A stretch of 64,000 bases of DNA from Microbulbifer pacificus (GTDB lineage: Bacteria > Pseudomonadota > Gammaproteobacteria > Pseudomonadales > Cellvibrionaceae), in the NCBI RefSeq assembly GCF_002959965.1, contig NZ_PREV01000026.1, forward strand, positions 193,501 to 257,500, in the 5' to 3' direction. Made by a program: the position numbers and the translations under genes. A model generated the notes under the pieces. The model had not been told where the DNA came from. It did not search any database and worked only from the letters and a program-made list of their open reading frames with translations. Of this stretch, positions 9,900-17,866 are shown piece after piece (positions within the stretch are counted from its first letter, which is position 1; the number at the start of each line of letters is the position of its first letter).

Positions 9900-10508
9900 A
9901 TGCGTGAAGCCACAAAGATCATTCCGGTACGCGAGCAGATCGCGGACCAATTACGCTCCGACATTATTTCCGGAGAACTCGCTCCCACAACCAAGCTGAA
10001 CGAGCAGCAACTCGCCAACCGCTTTGGTGTATCCCGCGGCCCGGTGCGCGACGTACTGTTACAGCTCACCAAAGAAGGCCTGCTGGTTGCCAAGAACAAT
10101 TGCGGGGTATCGGTAAACAGCGTGCTGGATCCGTCCATGCAGGAGCTGATGATCGACATTCGCCGCCGCATCGAGGTGTTCGCCATTTCCCAACTGAAAG
10201 GCAAGCTGACCGAGATGGACTTTGCCGAGTTAGAAGACATTCTTGTGCGCCTGCAGGACGCCTTCGATGCGCAGGAATTTAATGAGGTTACCAAAGCGGA
10301 TATCGATTTCCACCGCTACCTGGTGCAGGCCGCCGGCGGCGATGAGCTGACCAATCTGTGGTACCCCATCGTGCTGCGGATGCGTATGAACTACAAACGC
10401 ATCTCCAAGCCGACTGACTGTGTCGATGAGCACCGCGCAATTCTGGACGCACTTAGGGCCAACAAGATCAACGTGGCCACGACTGCACTGCGTGCGAACA
10501 TCAAGTAA
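9900..10508 (+). CDS. GntR-family regulator (FadR subfamily)
   Basis: A 202-residue protein with an N-terminal GntR winged helix (about residues 8-72; core LNEQQLANRFGVSRGPVRD) and a helical C-terminal FCD ligand domain with DFH and DEH residues typical of its metal-binding pocket. FCD-type GntR proteins sense organic acids, often sugar acids, and mostly repress. Its position beside dgoK and at the edge of the locus makes it the best candidate to bind the TTGTTAACAA palindromes, whose GT-TA-AC layout resembles the UxuR/ExuR operator of the same subfamily. The effector could be a keto-deoxy sugar acid; this is inferred. Confidence 0.9.
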   Translation: MREATKIIPVREQIADQLRSDIISGELAPTTKLNEQQLANRFGVSRGPVRDVLLQLTKEGLLVAKNNCGVSVNSVLDPSMQELMIDIRRRIEVFAISQLKGKLTEMDFAELEDILVRLQDAFDAQEFNEVTKADIDFHRYLVQAAGGDELTNLWYPIVLRMRMNYKRISKPTDCVDEHRAILDALRANKINVATTALRANIK

Positions 10509-10527
10509 TCCATATACTGGATTCTTT

Positions 10528-10555
10528 AAGCCCGGCCACGTGCCGGGCTTTTTTG
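10528..10555 (+). terminator. Terminator of the GntR gene
   Basis: Stem AAGCCCGGC / GCCGGGCTT with a 5-base loop and a T-run, 20 bases after the stop codon. Confidence 0.9.
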
Positions 10556-10593
10556 TGCCTGAAACCTCGCAATAGACAGAAAAATCAACAGGT

Positions 10594-10621
10594 AAAAAAA
10601 AGCGGGGACATTAGTCCCCGC
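10594..10621 (-). terminator. Terminator of the anhydrogalactose operon
   Basis: Stem GCGGGGAC / GTCCCCGC (10602-10621) preceded on the plus strand by eight As, which read as a T-run on the minus strand. It lies 47 bases beyond the end of the aldehyde dehydrogenase gene. Confidence 0.88.
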
Positions 10622-10667
10622 AAAGGTGTTCATCCTGATGAGATGAAAGGAAGAGTCCAGAGACTGC

Positions 10668-12122
10668 TCAAGCCTCTGAGAGATAAACCGTTTTCTTGTC
10701 CACGTACTGCTCGAGCCCATAGCGACCATCCTCGCCACCAATGCCCGACAGTTTCCAGCCATTGTGGAAGCCTTGGTGCTGCTCGCCGATACCACGGTTC
10801 ACATACACCTCACCCACTTCCATCTCCGCAATGGACTTGTGGATATAGCGCAGGTTTTCGGTAAACAGGTAAGCGGAGAGACCGTACTCGCTATCGTTGG
10901 TGTAGGCGATCGCCTGATCGATACTGGAAATCTTCACGATTGGCAGAATCGGGCCGAAGGTTTCCTCGTGCACCAAGATGTTGTCCTGCTGAACATTGGC
11001 GAGCACGGTCGGCTCATACCAGTTGCCGCCTTCGAAGCCAGCAACTTCCGCGGGCTTGCCGCCGGTAAGCAACTCTGCCCCCTGGGCGATGCTTTGCTGG
11101 ACCAGCTCGTGGATATGCTCGATTTCACGGGCATTCACTTTGGGCCCCATCTGCGAGGATTCATCCAGCGGGTTGCCCACTTTCAGCGCCTTCACCTTGG
11201 GCAGGAACTTGGCCATAAATTCGTCGTACACCTTCTCGTGTACGTACAGGCGCTCCGCACAGGTACACACCTGCCCGCAATTGGCATAACGGGTCCAAAG
11301 TGCGGCTTCCGCAGCCTTATCCAGGTCCGCATCTTCCATCACGATAAATGGCGCCTTGCCACCCAGCTCCAACATGACCGGAATCATGTGCTTGCCACTG
11401 GCCTGATGAATAATCTGGCCGGCGCGAGTGCTACCGGTCATGGTGATCATCGCGGTCAGCGGGCTTTCGCACAGGGCCTGGCCAACGATGGAGCCTTCGC
11501 CGTTGACGATATTCAGTACGCCCGCAGGAATGCCCACATCGTTGGCAATGCGTCCCAGCTCCATGGTGGTGAGCGGCGTTTCCTGAGTTGGCTTGATGAC
11601 GATACTGTTGCCGGTAACCAGCGCCGGGCCGATCTTGCGCCCAGCTAGAGCCAGCGGGAAGTTCCACGCGGTAATCGCCACAACAACACCGCGAGGCACC
11701 TTGTGGATGTAGATTTTTTCGTCCGCGTTATCGGAAGGCAGAATATCGCCCTCCAGCGTCAGCGCGTTGTCACAGGCGTACTCAATAAACGTTGCGGTCG
11801 CATTGACTTCATCGCGGGCCACACCAATCAGCTTGCCCTGCTCCTTTACCAGCAGTTCTGCCAGGCCTTCGGTCTCCGCACGAATCGCGGCGGCAAACTT
11901 GCGCAACAGCGTCGCCCGATCACGGGCGGTGCGCTTTGCCCACGCCTTCTGTGCCTGCTTGGCATTGGCTAGCGCCGCTTGCGCATCTTCCGCACAGCCC
12001 TTCGGGATATTCCCCAGCACCTCACCGGTGCTCGGGTTCAGCACTTCAATAACGCCGTCGGCCTTGGAGGCAATGTATTCGCCGTTAACGAAGTTCACGT
12101 TGTTTTTAATTGCAATTGCCAT
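10668..12122 (-). CDS. AldA-like aldehyde dehydrogenase, probable 3,6-anhydro-L-galactose dehydrogenase
   Basis: A 484-residue NAD(P)-dependent aldehyde dehydrogenase, closest in feel to lactaldehyde dehydrogenase AldA. Motifs are AWNFPLA, the GSTRAG cofactor loop, ELGGKAPF with the catalytic Glu, and [12 protein letters not shown] with the nucleophilic Cys. Known anhydrogalactose dehydrogenases, which make 3,6-anhydrogalactonate, are of this type, and the operon partner at 13974 would use that product. It is the last gene of the four-gene operon, starting 3 bases after the SDR stop with GGAGA as ribosome site. A related enzyme is at 30447, so which one acts on anhydrogalactose is not certain. 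Confidence 0.85.
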   Translation of the reverse strand: MAIAIKNNVNFVNGEYIASKADGVIEVLNPSTGEVLGNIPKGCAEDAQAALANAKQAQKAWAKRTARDRATLLRKFAAAIRAETEGLAELLVKEQGKLIGVARDEVNATATFIEYACDNALTLEGDILPSDNADEKIYIHKVPRGVVVAITAWNFPLALAGRKIGPALVTGNSIVIKPTQETPLTTMELGRIANDVGIPAGVLNIVNGEGSIVGQALCESPLTAMITMTGSTRAGQIIHQASGKHMIPVMLELGGKAPFIVMEDADLDKAAEAALWTRYANCGQVCTCAERLYVHEKVYDEFMAKFLPKVKALKVGNPLDESSQMGPKVNAREIEHIHELVQQSIAQGAELLTGGKPAEVAGFEGGNWYEPTVLANVQQDNILVHEETFGPILPIVKISSIDQAIAYTNDSEYGLSAYLFTENLRYIHKSIAEMEVGEVYVNRGIGEQHQGFHNGWKLSGIGGEDGRYGLEQYVDKKTVYLSEA

Positions 12123-12125
12123 GGG

Positions 12126-12890
12126 TTATCTCCCCATCCAGCCACCGTCCACCAGTAGGACGCTGCCGTTCATATAATTGGAAGCTTCGGAGGCCAGGAA
12201 TACCACCGGGCCTTTAAAGTCTTCCGGCTCGCCCCAACGGCCCTGGGGAATACGCGCGAGAATGCTCGCCGCACGCTCGCTGTCTTCGCGCAGCGCCTGG
12301 GTGTTATCGGTCGCGATATAACCCGGTGCAATCGCGTTCACGTTCACACCTTTGGACGCCCACTCGTTGGACAGTGCCATAGTGATCTGACCGATCGCCC
12401 CTTTACTCGCGGCGTAACCCGGTACGGTAATTCCGCCCTGGAAGGTGAGCAGGGACGCAGTGAAGATAATCTTTCCGGAACCCCGTGCCACCATCACCTT
12501 ACCGATTTCACGGCTCAGAATAAACTGGGCATTCAGATTGACTTCAATTACCTTGTCCCAGAGGTCATCCCCGTGTTCCGCCGCGGGTGCACGCAGAATC
12601 GTGCCAGCGTTGTTGACCAGGATATCGATCTGGGCGTGTTCACTTTTTACCTTGTCGATAAATCCGTAAAGGGAGCTGCGGTCGGAAAAATCACACTGAT
12701 AAGGGAAAAATTGCTGACCTGCCGCGGATACTTCACGGCCTACGTCAGATTCATTCAGATCCAGATTGGCCGATACACCGATTACGTCGGCACCCGCTTC
12801 TGCCAGGGCCACCGCCATAGCTTTGCCAATACCGCGGTTACAACCGGTAACTAGGGCTTTCTTTCCGGCGAGGCTGAATTGTTGCAACAT
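12126..12890 (-). CDS. KduD-like short-chain dehydrogenase, probable diketo-deoxygalactonate reductase
   Basis: A 254-residue classical SDR with TGxxxGIG as TGCNRGIG, NNAG, catalytic Ser (TASL) and YAASK. The C-terminal RIPQGRWGEPEDFKGPVVFL segment is typical of KduD (2-deoxy-D-gluconate 3-dehydrogenase). In the published bacterial anhydrogalactose route, a KduD-type enzyme reduces 2,5-diketo-3-deoxy-L-galactonate to 2-keto-3-deoxy-D-gluconate. The preceding gene would supply that diketone. Substrate is inferred from operon context. Confidence 0.85.
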   Translation of the reverse strand: MLQQFSLAGKKALVTGCNRGIGKAMAVALAEAGADVIGVSANLDLNESDVGREVSAAGQQFFPYQCDFSDRSSLYGFIDKVKSEHAQIDILVNNAGTILRAPAAEHGDDLWDKVIEVNLNAQFILSREIGKVMVARGSGKIIFTASLLTFQGGITVPGYAASKGAIGQITMALSNEWASKGVNVNAIAPGYIATDNTQALREDSERAASILARIPQGRWGEPEDFKGPVVFLASEASNYMNGSVLLVDGGWMGR

Positions 12891-12929
12891 CGTTTTACTC
12901 TCTAAATTCTTTAATTGGCGATACGCGGC

Positions 12930-13961
12930 TCAGTCTTCCGCGCCGCAGGCGACCAGCGCTTTCATACCGGATGGGTTGCCATCCATGGAAGCGAAGGCGC
13001 TGCCGATATCGTTCAGCTGGGCCACCTTACTGATGAAAGGCACCAGATCGATCTTTCCGCTGGCGACCATGTCGATGGCCTGCTCGAAATCCTGCGCTTC
13101 ATAGACGCGGGCACCAACCAGCTCCAATTCGCGCCAGAAGAACTTGAACAGATCCAGTTGCGGCTTCTGGGAGTGGATCGCCACCATACAGATGCGGCCA
13201 CGTACGGCAGCTATCTCGGTCATGGCATCCACCGCCGGCTGCACACCGGAAACCTCAAACACCACATCGGCACCTTTACCGCGGGTCCAGTCTTCTACAG
13301 CCGCCTTCAAGTCCTGCTCAATCGGGCTCACCGCCAGAGCACCGGTTTTTTCCGCAAAGGCGCGGCGCTCTGGGCTCGGCTCGGAAATCATGACTTCGGC
13401 ACCAATTCCGAGGGCAACCTGGGCCACCAGCTGACCGATTGGGCCGCCACCGAGAATCACGGCTTTCTCCCCAGCCTTTAGACGCGCGCGGGAGATATCG
13501 TGACAGGCCACTGCCAAGGGTTCGATCAATGCGCCCTGCTTCAGGGACACATTTTCCGGCAGCTTGTGCAGAGTGCGGGCCTTCACATTCCAGTAGCTTT
13601 GAAATGCCCCCATAGAATCGATGCCCATAAATTTCAGGTTGTGGCAGATATGGCTGTGGCCGTTATCGCAGGCCGGGCAATCGCCGCAGTAATCCAGCGG
13701 GCGCACCACGACACGCTCGCCCACGGTATAGCCTTTTACATTTTCACCAACTGCATCCACCACACCCGACATTTCGTGGCCTACAACCTGCGGCGGCTGC
13801 ACACGCTGATCCATCACGCCGTGATAGATATGCATATCGGTGCCACAGATCCCCACGTAACCCACCTTCAGGCGCACCTCATCCGCTGCAGGCGCTTCAC
13901 AGTGCCCCTCTACAACTTCAAAGGATTTGTTACCAACATACTGAGCAGCTTGAGCTTGCAT
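12930..13961 (-). CDS. Zinc-dependent alcohol dehydrogenase, probable L-KDGal 5-dehydrogenase
   Basis: A 343-residue MDR-family dehydrogenase. It has catalytic-zinc ligands in GICGTDMH and GHEMSG, a structural-zinc cluster with Cys in YCGDCPACDNGHSHIC, and the Rossmann motif GGGPIG. It resembles sorbitol/threonine dehydrogenases. In the anhydrogalactose pathway such an enzyme oxidises C5 of L-2-keto-3-deoxygalactonate, the product of the upstream cycloisomerase. The frame also offers GTG at 13970 and ATG at 13967. ATG at 13961 is chosen because AATAGG sits 8 bases ahead of it. Confidence 0.83.
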   Translation of the reverse strand: MQAQAAQYVGNKSFEVVEGHCEAPAADEVRLKVGYVGICGTDMHIYHGVMDQRVQPPQVVGHEMSGVVDAVGENVKGYTVGERVVVRPLDYCGDCPACDNGHSHICHNLKFMGIDSMGAFQSYWNVKARTLHKLPENVSLKQGALIEPLAVACHDISRARLKAGEKAVILGGGPIGQLVAQVALGIGAEVMISEPSPERRAFAEKTGALAVSPIEQDLKAAVEDWTRGKGADVVFEVSGVQPAVDAMTEIAAVRGRICMVAIHSQKPQLDLFKFFWRELELVGARVYEAQDFEQAIDMVASGKIDLVPFISKVAQLNDIGSAFASMDGNPSGMKALVACGAED

Positions 13962-13973
13962 GAACATCACCTA

Positions 13974-15113
13974 TTAAGAGTGCTTGACCAGATGTGGTCG
14001 CAGCAGAGTTTCATCAAAGGTCACCCCGGTACCCGGCTCGTTGGAGGCAACGGCGCGGCCGTTTTCCAGCACGATCGGGCGGGTGGTGTATTGGTCGATA
14101 GGGAAGGAATGGACTTCCAGGTAGCCCGCATGGGGCTGGCTCGCCATCAGGGATACATGCAGCTCGTGCATACCGTGGCTGCACACTGGCAGGTTGTGTG
14201 CGTAGGCCAGCTCTGCCACTTTCAGCCAGCCGGTAATACCGCCGATATTGGAAGCATCCGGCTGCAGGAAGCCGAGTTTGGCCTGCGCGATGGCATAGGT
14301 GAACTCGTGTACCGTGTGCAGGTTTTCGCCCATGGCCAGTGGAATATTGATGGCATCGGCAATACGGCCATAACCCAGATAATCATCGGGAATGGTGGGC
14401 TCTTCGAACCAGGTAATATCGCAGTGATCAATGGCGCGGCCGAAGCGCACTGCCTGCTCGATGGTCATGGAGTAGTTGGCGTCCACCATAAAGGTGACAT
14501 CGTCACCGATCAGCTTTCGCACCGCTTCCACACGCGCCACGTCTTCCCGGTAGTCTTCCTTACCCACCTTGATCTTCACGGCATTAAAGCCGCGGGCCAG
14601 GTAACTGGAAATGTTGTCCAGCAGTTTGGACTCGGAGAAATTCAGGTCGATACCGCCGGCATAACACTTGCTGGAATTGCCAGCACCGCCAGCCACCTTC
14701 CACAGGGGCAGGCCCAGGCGCTTGCAACGGAGATCCCACAGTGCGATATCCACTGCAGACAGCGCAAAGCTCAGCAGCCCACCGCGGCCCACATAATGCA
14801 GATGGGTTTGAATCCCCTCCCAGATGGCAAAGATATCCGACGCATCGCGGCCTTCCAGCAGCGGTTGGATATCGTCCTGTAACAGGGAGTAGATGGCGCG
14901 ACCACCGCGGCCACCGGTGTAGGTGTAGCCAACGCCTTCCAGACCATCCTGACAGCGCACGCGGAACACCAGTACCTCAAAGTGGGTGTGGTCACCGTGG
15001 CGCGCATCGGTGAGCACTTCCGCCAGAGGAATCTGGTAATACTCAACCTTAGTGGCGGCGATGGTGCTCGAAGACAGCAGCTCTGTGGCCTGCTCTTGTA
15101 CTTCCATCAACAT
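13974..15113 (-). CDS. Enolase-superfamily enzyme, probable 3,6-anhydro-L-galactonate cycloisomerase
   Basis: A 379-residue mandelate racemase/muconate lactonising enzyme-type protein. Visible active-site elements are the Lys pair in NAVKIKVG, metal ligands in VDANYS, FEEP and GENLH, and a His in CSHGMHELH. Anhydrogalactonate cycloisomerase, which opens the anhydro ring to 2-keto-3-deoxy-L-galactonate, belongs to this family, and the three downstream genes fit the following and preceding steps. It is the first gene of its operon, with a TTGTTAACAA operator 168 bases upstream. Other sugar-acid dehydratases of the family cannot be ruled out by eye. Confidence 0.82.
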   Translation of the reverse strand: MLMEVQEQATELLSSSTIAATKVEYYQIPLAEVLTDARHGDHTHFEVLVFRVRCQDGLEGVGYTYTGGRGGRAIYSLLQDDIQPLLEGRDASDIFAIWEGIQTHLHYVGRGGLLSFALSAVDIALWDLRCKRLGLPLWKVAGGAGNSSKCYAGGIDLNFSESKLLDNISSYLARGFNAVKIKVGKEDYREDVARVEAVRKLIGDDVTFMVDANYSMTIEQAVRFGRAIDHCDITWFEEPTIPDDYLGYGRIADAINIPLAMGENLHTVHEFTYAIAQAKLGFLQPDASNIGGITGWLKVAELAYAHNLPVCSHGMHELHVSLMASQPHAGYLEVHSFPIDQYTTRPIVLENGRAVASNEPGTGVTFDETLLRPHLVKHS

Positions 15114-15145
15114 GGAGGAACCCCAAAATCCGTGATTTTTTATTT

Positions 15146-15230
15146 GGGCCTATTAACACTGAATTCGATGGCCGCGTTGCCCCCCCAAAACGAGCCAGGC
15201 GCGGCTATCGAATTCAGTGTTAACAGGCCC
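15146..15230. repeat. 85-base element with 31-bp imperfect inverted repeat
   Basis: Arms 15146-15176 and 15200-15230 pair over 31 bases with two mismatches, enclosing a 23-base loop with a C7 run. The outer ends are GGGCC / GGCCC, and a T5 run follows on the plus strand, where no gene would need a terminator. It lies between GH50 (ending 15297) and the cycloisomerase gene, downstream of the operator, so transcripts of the catabolic operon must cross it. It could be an attenuator, an RNA-stability element or a small mobile repeat. Confidence 0.75.
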
Positions 15231-15280
15231 TTTTTCAATACTTCTAATGATTAGACTTCAATCAATGGAACCATTGTATA

Positions 15281-15290
15281 TTGTTAACAA
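15281..15290. promoter_or_regulatory. TTGTTAACAA operator, anhydrogalactose operon
   Basis: Exact TTGTTAACAA palindrome, extended as ATATTGTTAACAATTAACAT, 6 bases after the GH50 gene and 168 bases ahead of the cycloisomerase start. Confidence 0.65.
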
Positions 15291-15296
15291 TTAACA

Positions 15297-17606
15297 TCAA
15301 TCATTTTTTTGCCCATAGCGGCGTGGATACAGCTCCCGGTTCAGAGCCTGAGCCGCGGCCACTAGCGGCCCATAGGGCTCATCCGCTACGGTGACAAAGC
15401 CGACGTTGTAGTTTTCCCCATCCCAGGCGCGGCCGGAGGCCGGTGAATCGATGTACTGGAACCACTGGGCACCCACAAACCAGGGGTTGTCGATGATGGT
15501 GTGCATATAGTCGCGGAACATTTCGCCGCGCTCTTGCTGGCTCTCTGCGGATACGAGGCCCGCGTGGAAACTGCCGGAATCCGTTGCCCCCATATGAAAT
15601 TCACCAATAATGGAGGGCTTGTCGATTTCCGCGAGGAATTCCCAGTTATCTGCCGCCAGACCCTCGGTGTAAAGGTTGTAGCTCACCACATCTACATGGG
15701 CGGCAGCCCCGCGCACCACTTCTGGTGTCATTCCCCAATCCGCAAAGCGGGCGCCGAGAAACAGATGGTCAGGCATAACATCGGCCAGCTCGCGCTCTAC
15801 CACGGAGAAGAATCGGGCAGAAAGGGATTCCAGCAGCAGAGAAAAGTCCTCCCGCAACTGCCCCTCTATTCTGGGTTCGCCGCCGGCCGCTTGAGGGAGC
15901 GAAAAGCCCGCGGCAAATGCTTCCCAGGAAGGAATAGACCGGGAAGGCATAGAAGAAAACCAGGCGCGGGACAGGCTCTCCACGCTCGGGTATTTCCTTT
16001 TCAGGATCTCGACAAACGCGGCCTTGGCGGGGCTCTCTGCTGCGTCACGCGTCAGGGTATGAATGATCAGACCGAAGTGACCGGCATCGGTTTTGGTGTT
16101 ACCCCAGCTCAACTCGTTTTCGATATAAACGCCCATACACCAGGGATCGCCCTGCACTTCAGCAGCGACCTGCGCCACAGTACGCTTTACGGAATTGACA
16201 AACTCAGGGTCGAACGGATCATGCAGCGGCCCCCAGTAATCGTTGCCACTGCTGACGCGCTTGTGCTCGCCGCGAATCCAACCATTGGCCACATAAGCGA
16301 CCTTACCGTTATCGTAAAGTGAAGGATCCGCCCAGTTACCCAGGGTGGTAAATCCCCAGTTCAGCTGGCGGTCGACGGTCACCTCACGCCAGCGCTGCAG
16401 ATAATCCGGCCCGTATTTCCGCTGCAGATTTGCCCGATAAAAACTGTATCCCTGCCCTTTCTCTACCGGCCCCATATGCACCACTGGGCGATAAAAATAG
16501 TGGGCGGCGAGCGGGTCGCCTTTTTCCGGCAGCCACTGAAACAGGTCCCGACGCAGTTCTGACACAATCGTCTCACCCAGCCCTGTATCCGGATCCGCAA
16601 AATCCACACCGGTCATGGTGACGGTGTTGTCCATGCGCATATTGTCGACGCCAGTGGCGAAAAACAGGTAACCCTCCGGGTCAATCAGCGCCCACTGCCC
16701 GTCGATTTTTTGGGTACGGAAATAGCCGGTGGATTTATAGCGCGGACCCTCCGCCCAGCCGCCAAAACGGGAACGATCAGGAAAGATTGAAGACTCAGAA
16801 AACGCTTCCGCCTCGCGCTGCGCACTTGCACGAAGCTCGTCATCGCTGTGAATCTTTTCCGGGTAATCCTGAGGCGCGTACTGACCGTACTGATCGAAAA
16901 TTTTCTGTAGCTTGTGCGGTTGGAATTCGCCGTTTTGTGCCAGAGCAATGTCCTCAAACACCAGAGTGCGGTCACTGAGGATACTTTTCATATTGAGCTC
17001 GATACGGCGAATATTCGCCAGATCCAGCGACTTGCTGCCCCACATCCAGGTCATTGCCGTCGCCGCGTTGTCGTAGAGTGCCGGCGCATCCCGCATACCG
17101 GTATCCAGGGCAAGCGCCGGACCATTCAGGTCGAAATAGTAAGTACCGGCGTCACCTGCGGGCACATTGAACGAGCGGGTACCGTAAGTCTCATCATCGT
17201 AAACCGTCACAAACAGCTGCGCCGAGTGGTCCCCGGGATTGGTTACTTTCAGGGACAGGCCGATATTCTCCCCGGCACCACGCCAGTCCCAACCAGAATC
17301 CGGGGCAAGGTCCAGTCGCGGCTCATAAATGTTTTTGGAGAAAACCGCGTGCAACGGGGAGATTCCGGTGTCCACCGGCAGTCGGGAAAGTGATACTCCG
17401 TGCCCTTCCACACCTGCGGGGATCCCGCGACCACCAGTCAATAAAGCCGGCGGGTATTCGTGCTCATTGCCCGGACCCGCAACTACTGCGCCGTTATCGC
17501 CTGGCTGACCACAGGCAGGCAGCAGCACAAGAGCCACAGAAAGCCACAGGATTCCGAAACGAAGTTGCTTCAACACACATTGAACGGAGGAAAAAAAGAT
17601 CGACAT
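15297..17606 (-). CDS. GH50 beta-agarase, lipoprotein (first GH50)
   Basis: A 769-residue GH50 enzyme that cuts beta-1,4 links of agarose or neoagaro-oligosaccharides, often releasing neoagarobiose exolytically. The N-terminus has a lipoprotein signal with lipobox LLPAC, so it is probably anchored in an outer or periplasmic membrane face. A beta-sandwich module (about residues 80-260) precedes the catalytic barrel. Glu498 (ENELSWG) is the predicted acid/base and Glu669 (IGEFHMG) the nucleophile. The start at 17606 gives a normal signal peptide. A TTG at 17651 is in frame but lies next to the operator. Confidence 0.92.
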   Translation of the reverse strand: MSIFFSSVQCVLKQLRFGILWLSVALVLLPACGQPGDNGAVVAGPGNEHEYPPALLTGGRGIPAGVEGHGVSLSRLPVDTGISPLHAVFSKNIYEPRLDLAPDSGWDWRGAGENIGLSLKVTNPGDHSAQLFVTVYDDETYGTRSFNVPAGDAGTYYFDLNGPALALDTGMRDAPALYDNAATAMTWMWGSKSLDLANIRRIELNMKSILSDRTLVFEDIALAQNGEFQPHKLQKIFDQYGQYAPQDYPEKIHSDDELRASAQREAEAFSESSIFPDRSRFGGWAEGPRYKSTGYFRTQKIDGQWALIDPEGYLFFATGVDNMRMDNTVTMTGVDFADPDTGLGETIVSELRRDLFQWLPEKGDPLAAHYFYRPVVHMGPVEKGQGYSFYRANLQRKYGPDYLQRWREVTVDRQLNWGFTTLGNWADPSLYDNGKVAYVANGWIRGEHKRVSSGNDYWGPLHDPFDPEFVNSVKRTVAQVAAEVQGDPWCMGVYIENELSWGNTKTDAGHFGLIIHTLTRDAAESPAKAAFVEILKRKYPSVESLSRAWFSSMPSRSIPSWEAFAAGFSLPQAAGGEPRIEGQLREDFSLLLESLSARFFSVVERELADVMPDHLFLGARFADWGMTPEVVRGAAAHVDVVSYNLYTEGLAADNWEFLAEIDKPSIIGEFHMGATDSGSFHAGLVSAESQQERGEMFRDYMHTIIDNPWFVGAQWFQYIDSPASGRAWDGENYNVGFVTVADEPYGPLVAAAQALNRELYPRRYGQKND

Positions 17607-17655
17607 TGAACTACCCGGAACCAAAAGATCGTTATTCTGTTTTATTAACAATATT

Positions 17656-17665
17656 TTGTTAACAA
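17656..17665. promoter_or_regulatory. TTGTTAACAA operator, first GH50
   Basis: Exact palindrome 50 bases upstream of the GH50 start, extended as TTTTGTTAACAATCTACA, which is identical to the site at 52831. A second half-match TTATTAACAAT lies at 17642-17652. Confidence 0.65.
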
Positions 17666-17736
17666 TCTACAGTCATCTAGGCTCAATGTAAACGTTTCAA
17701 TGTCCCTTGGGGGGCTTAAACCCTTGTTTTACCAAT

Positions 17737-17770
17737 AAAAAAGCGCGGTGCCCTCTCGAACACCGCGCTT
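17737..17770 (-). terminator. Terminator of the galactose/GH50 operon
   Basis: Perfect 10-bp stem AAGCGCGGTG / CACCGCGCTT with a 10-base loop. The six As on its left read as a T-run on the minus strand. It ends the operon that runs from 23879 to 17867. Confidence 0.88.
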
Positions 17771-17866
17771 GTCGCCATCGCCCTGCTTTTGGCGCAGGTA
17801 CGTTTGAACTACCTATCGATTCGAGCAGGCGTCGATGCCACCGAACTATCTACTGCGCTCGAAAAA

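Noticed and set aside
13500..14882. Plus-strand frame of 460 codons opposite the cycloisomerase and zinc dehydrogenase genes
   Set aside because: It overlaps two well-supported minus-strand enzymes and their junction; a shadow frame.
15146..15230. Ends of an insertion sequence
   Set aside because: The two arms are only 23 bases apart, with no transposase and no target duplication visible; listed only as a repeat.
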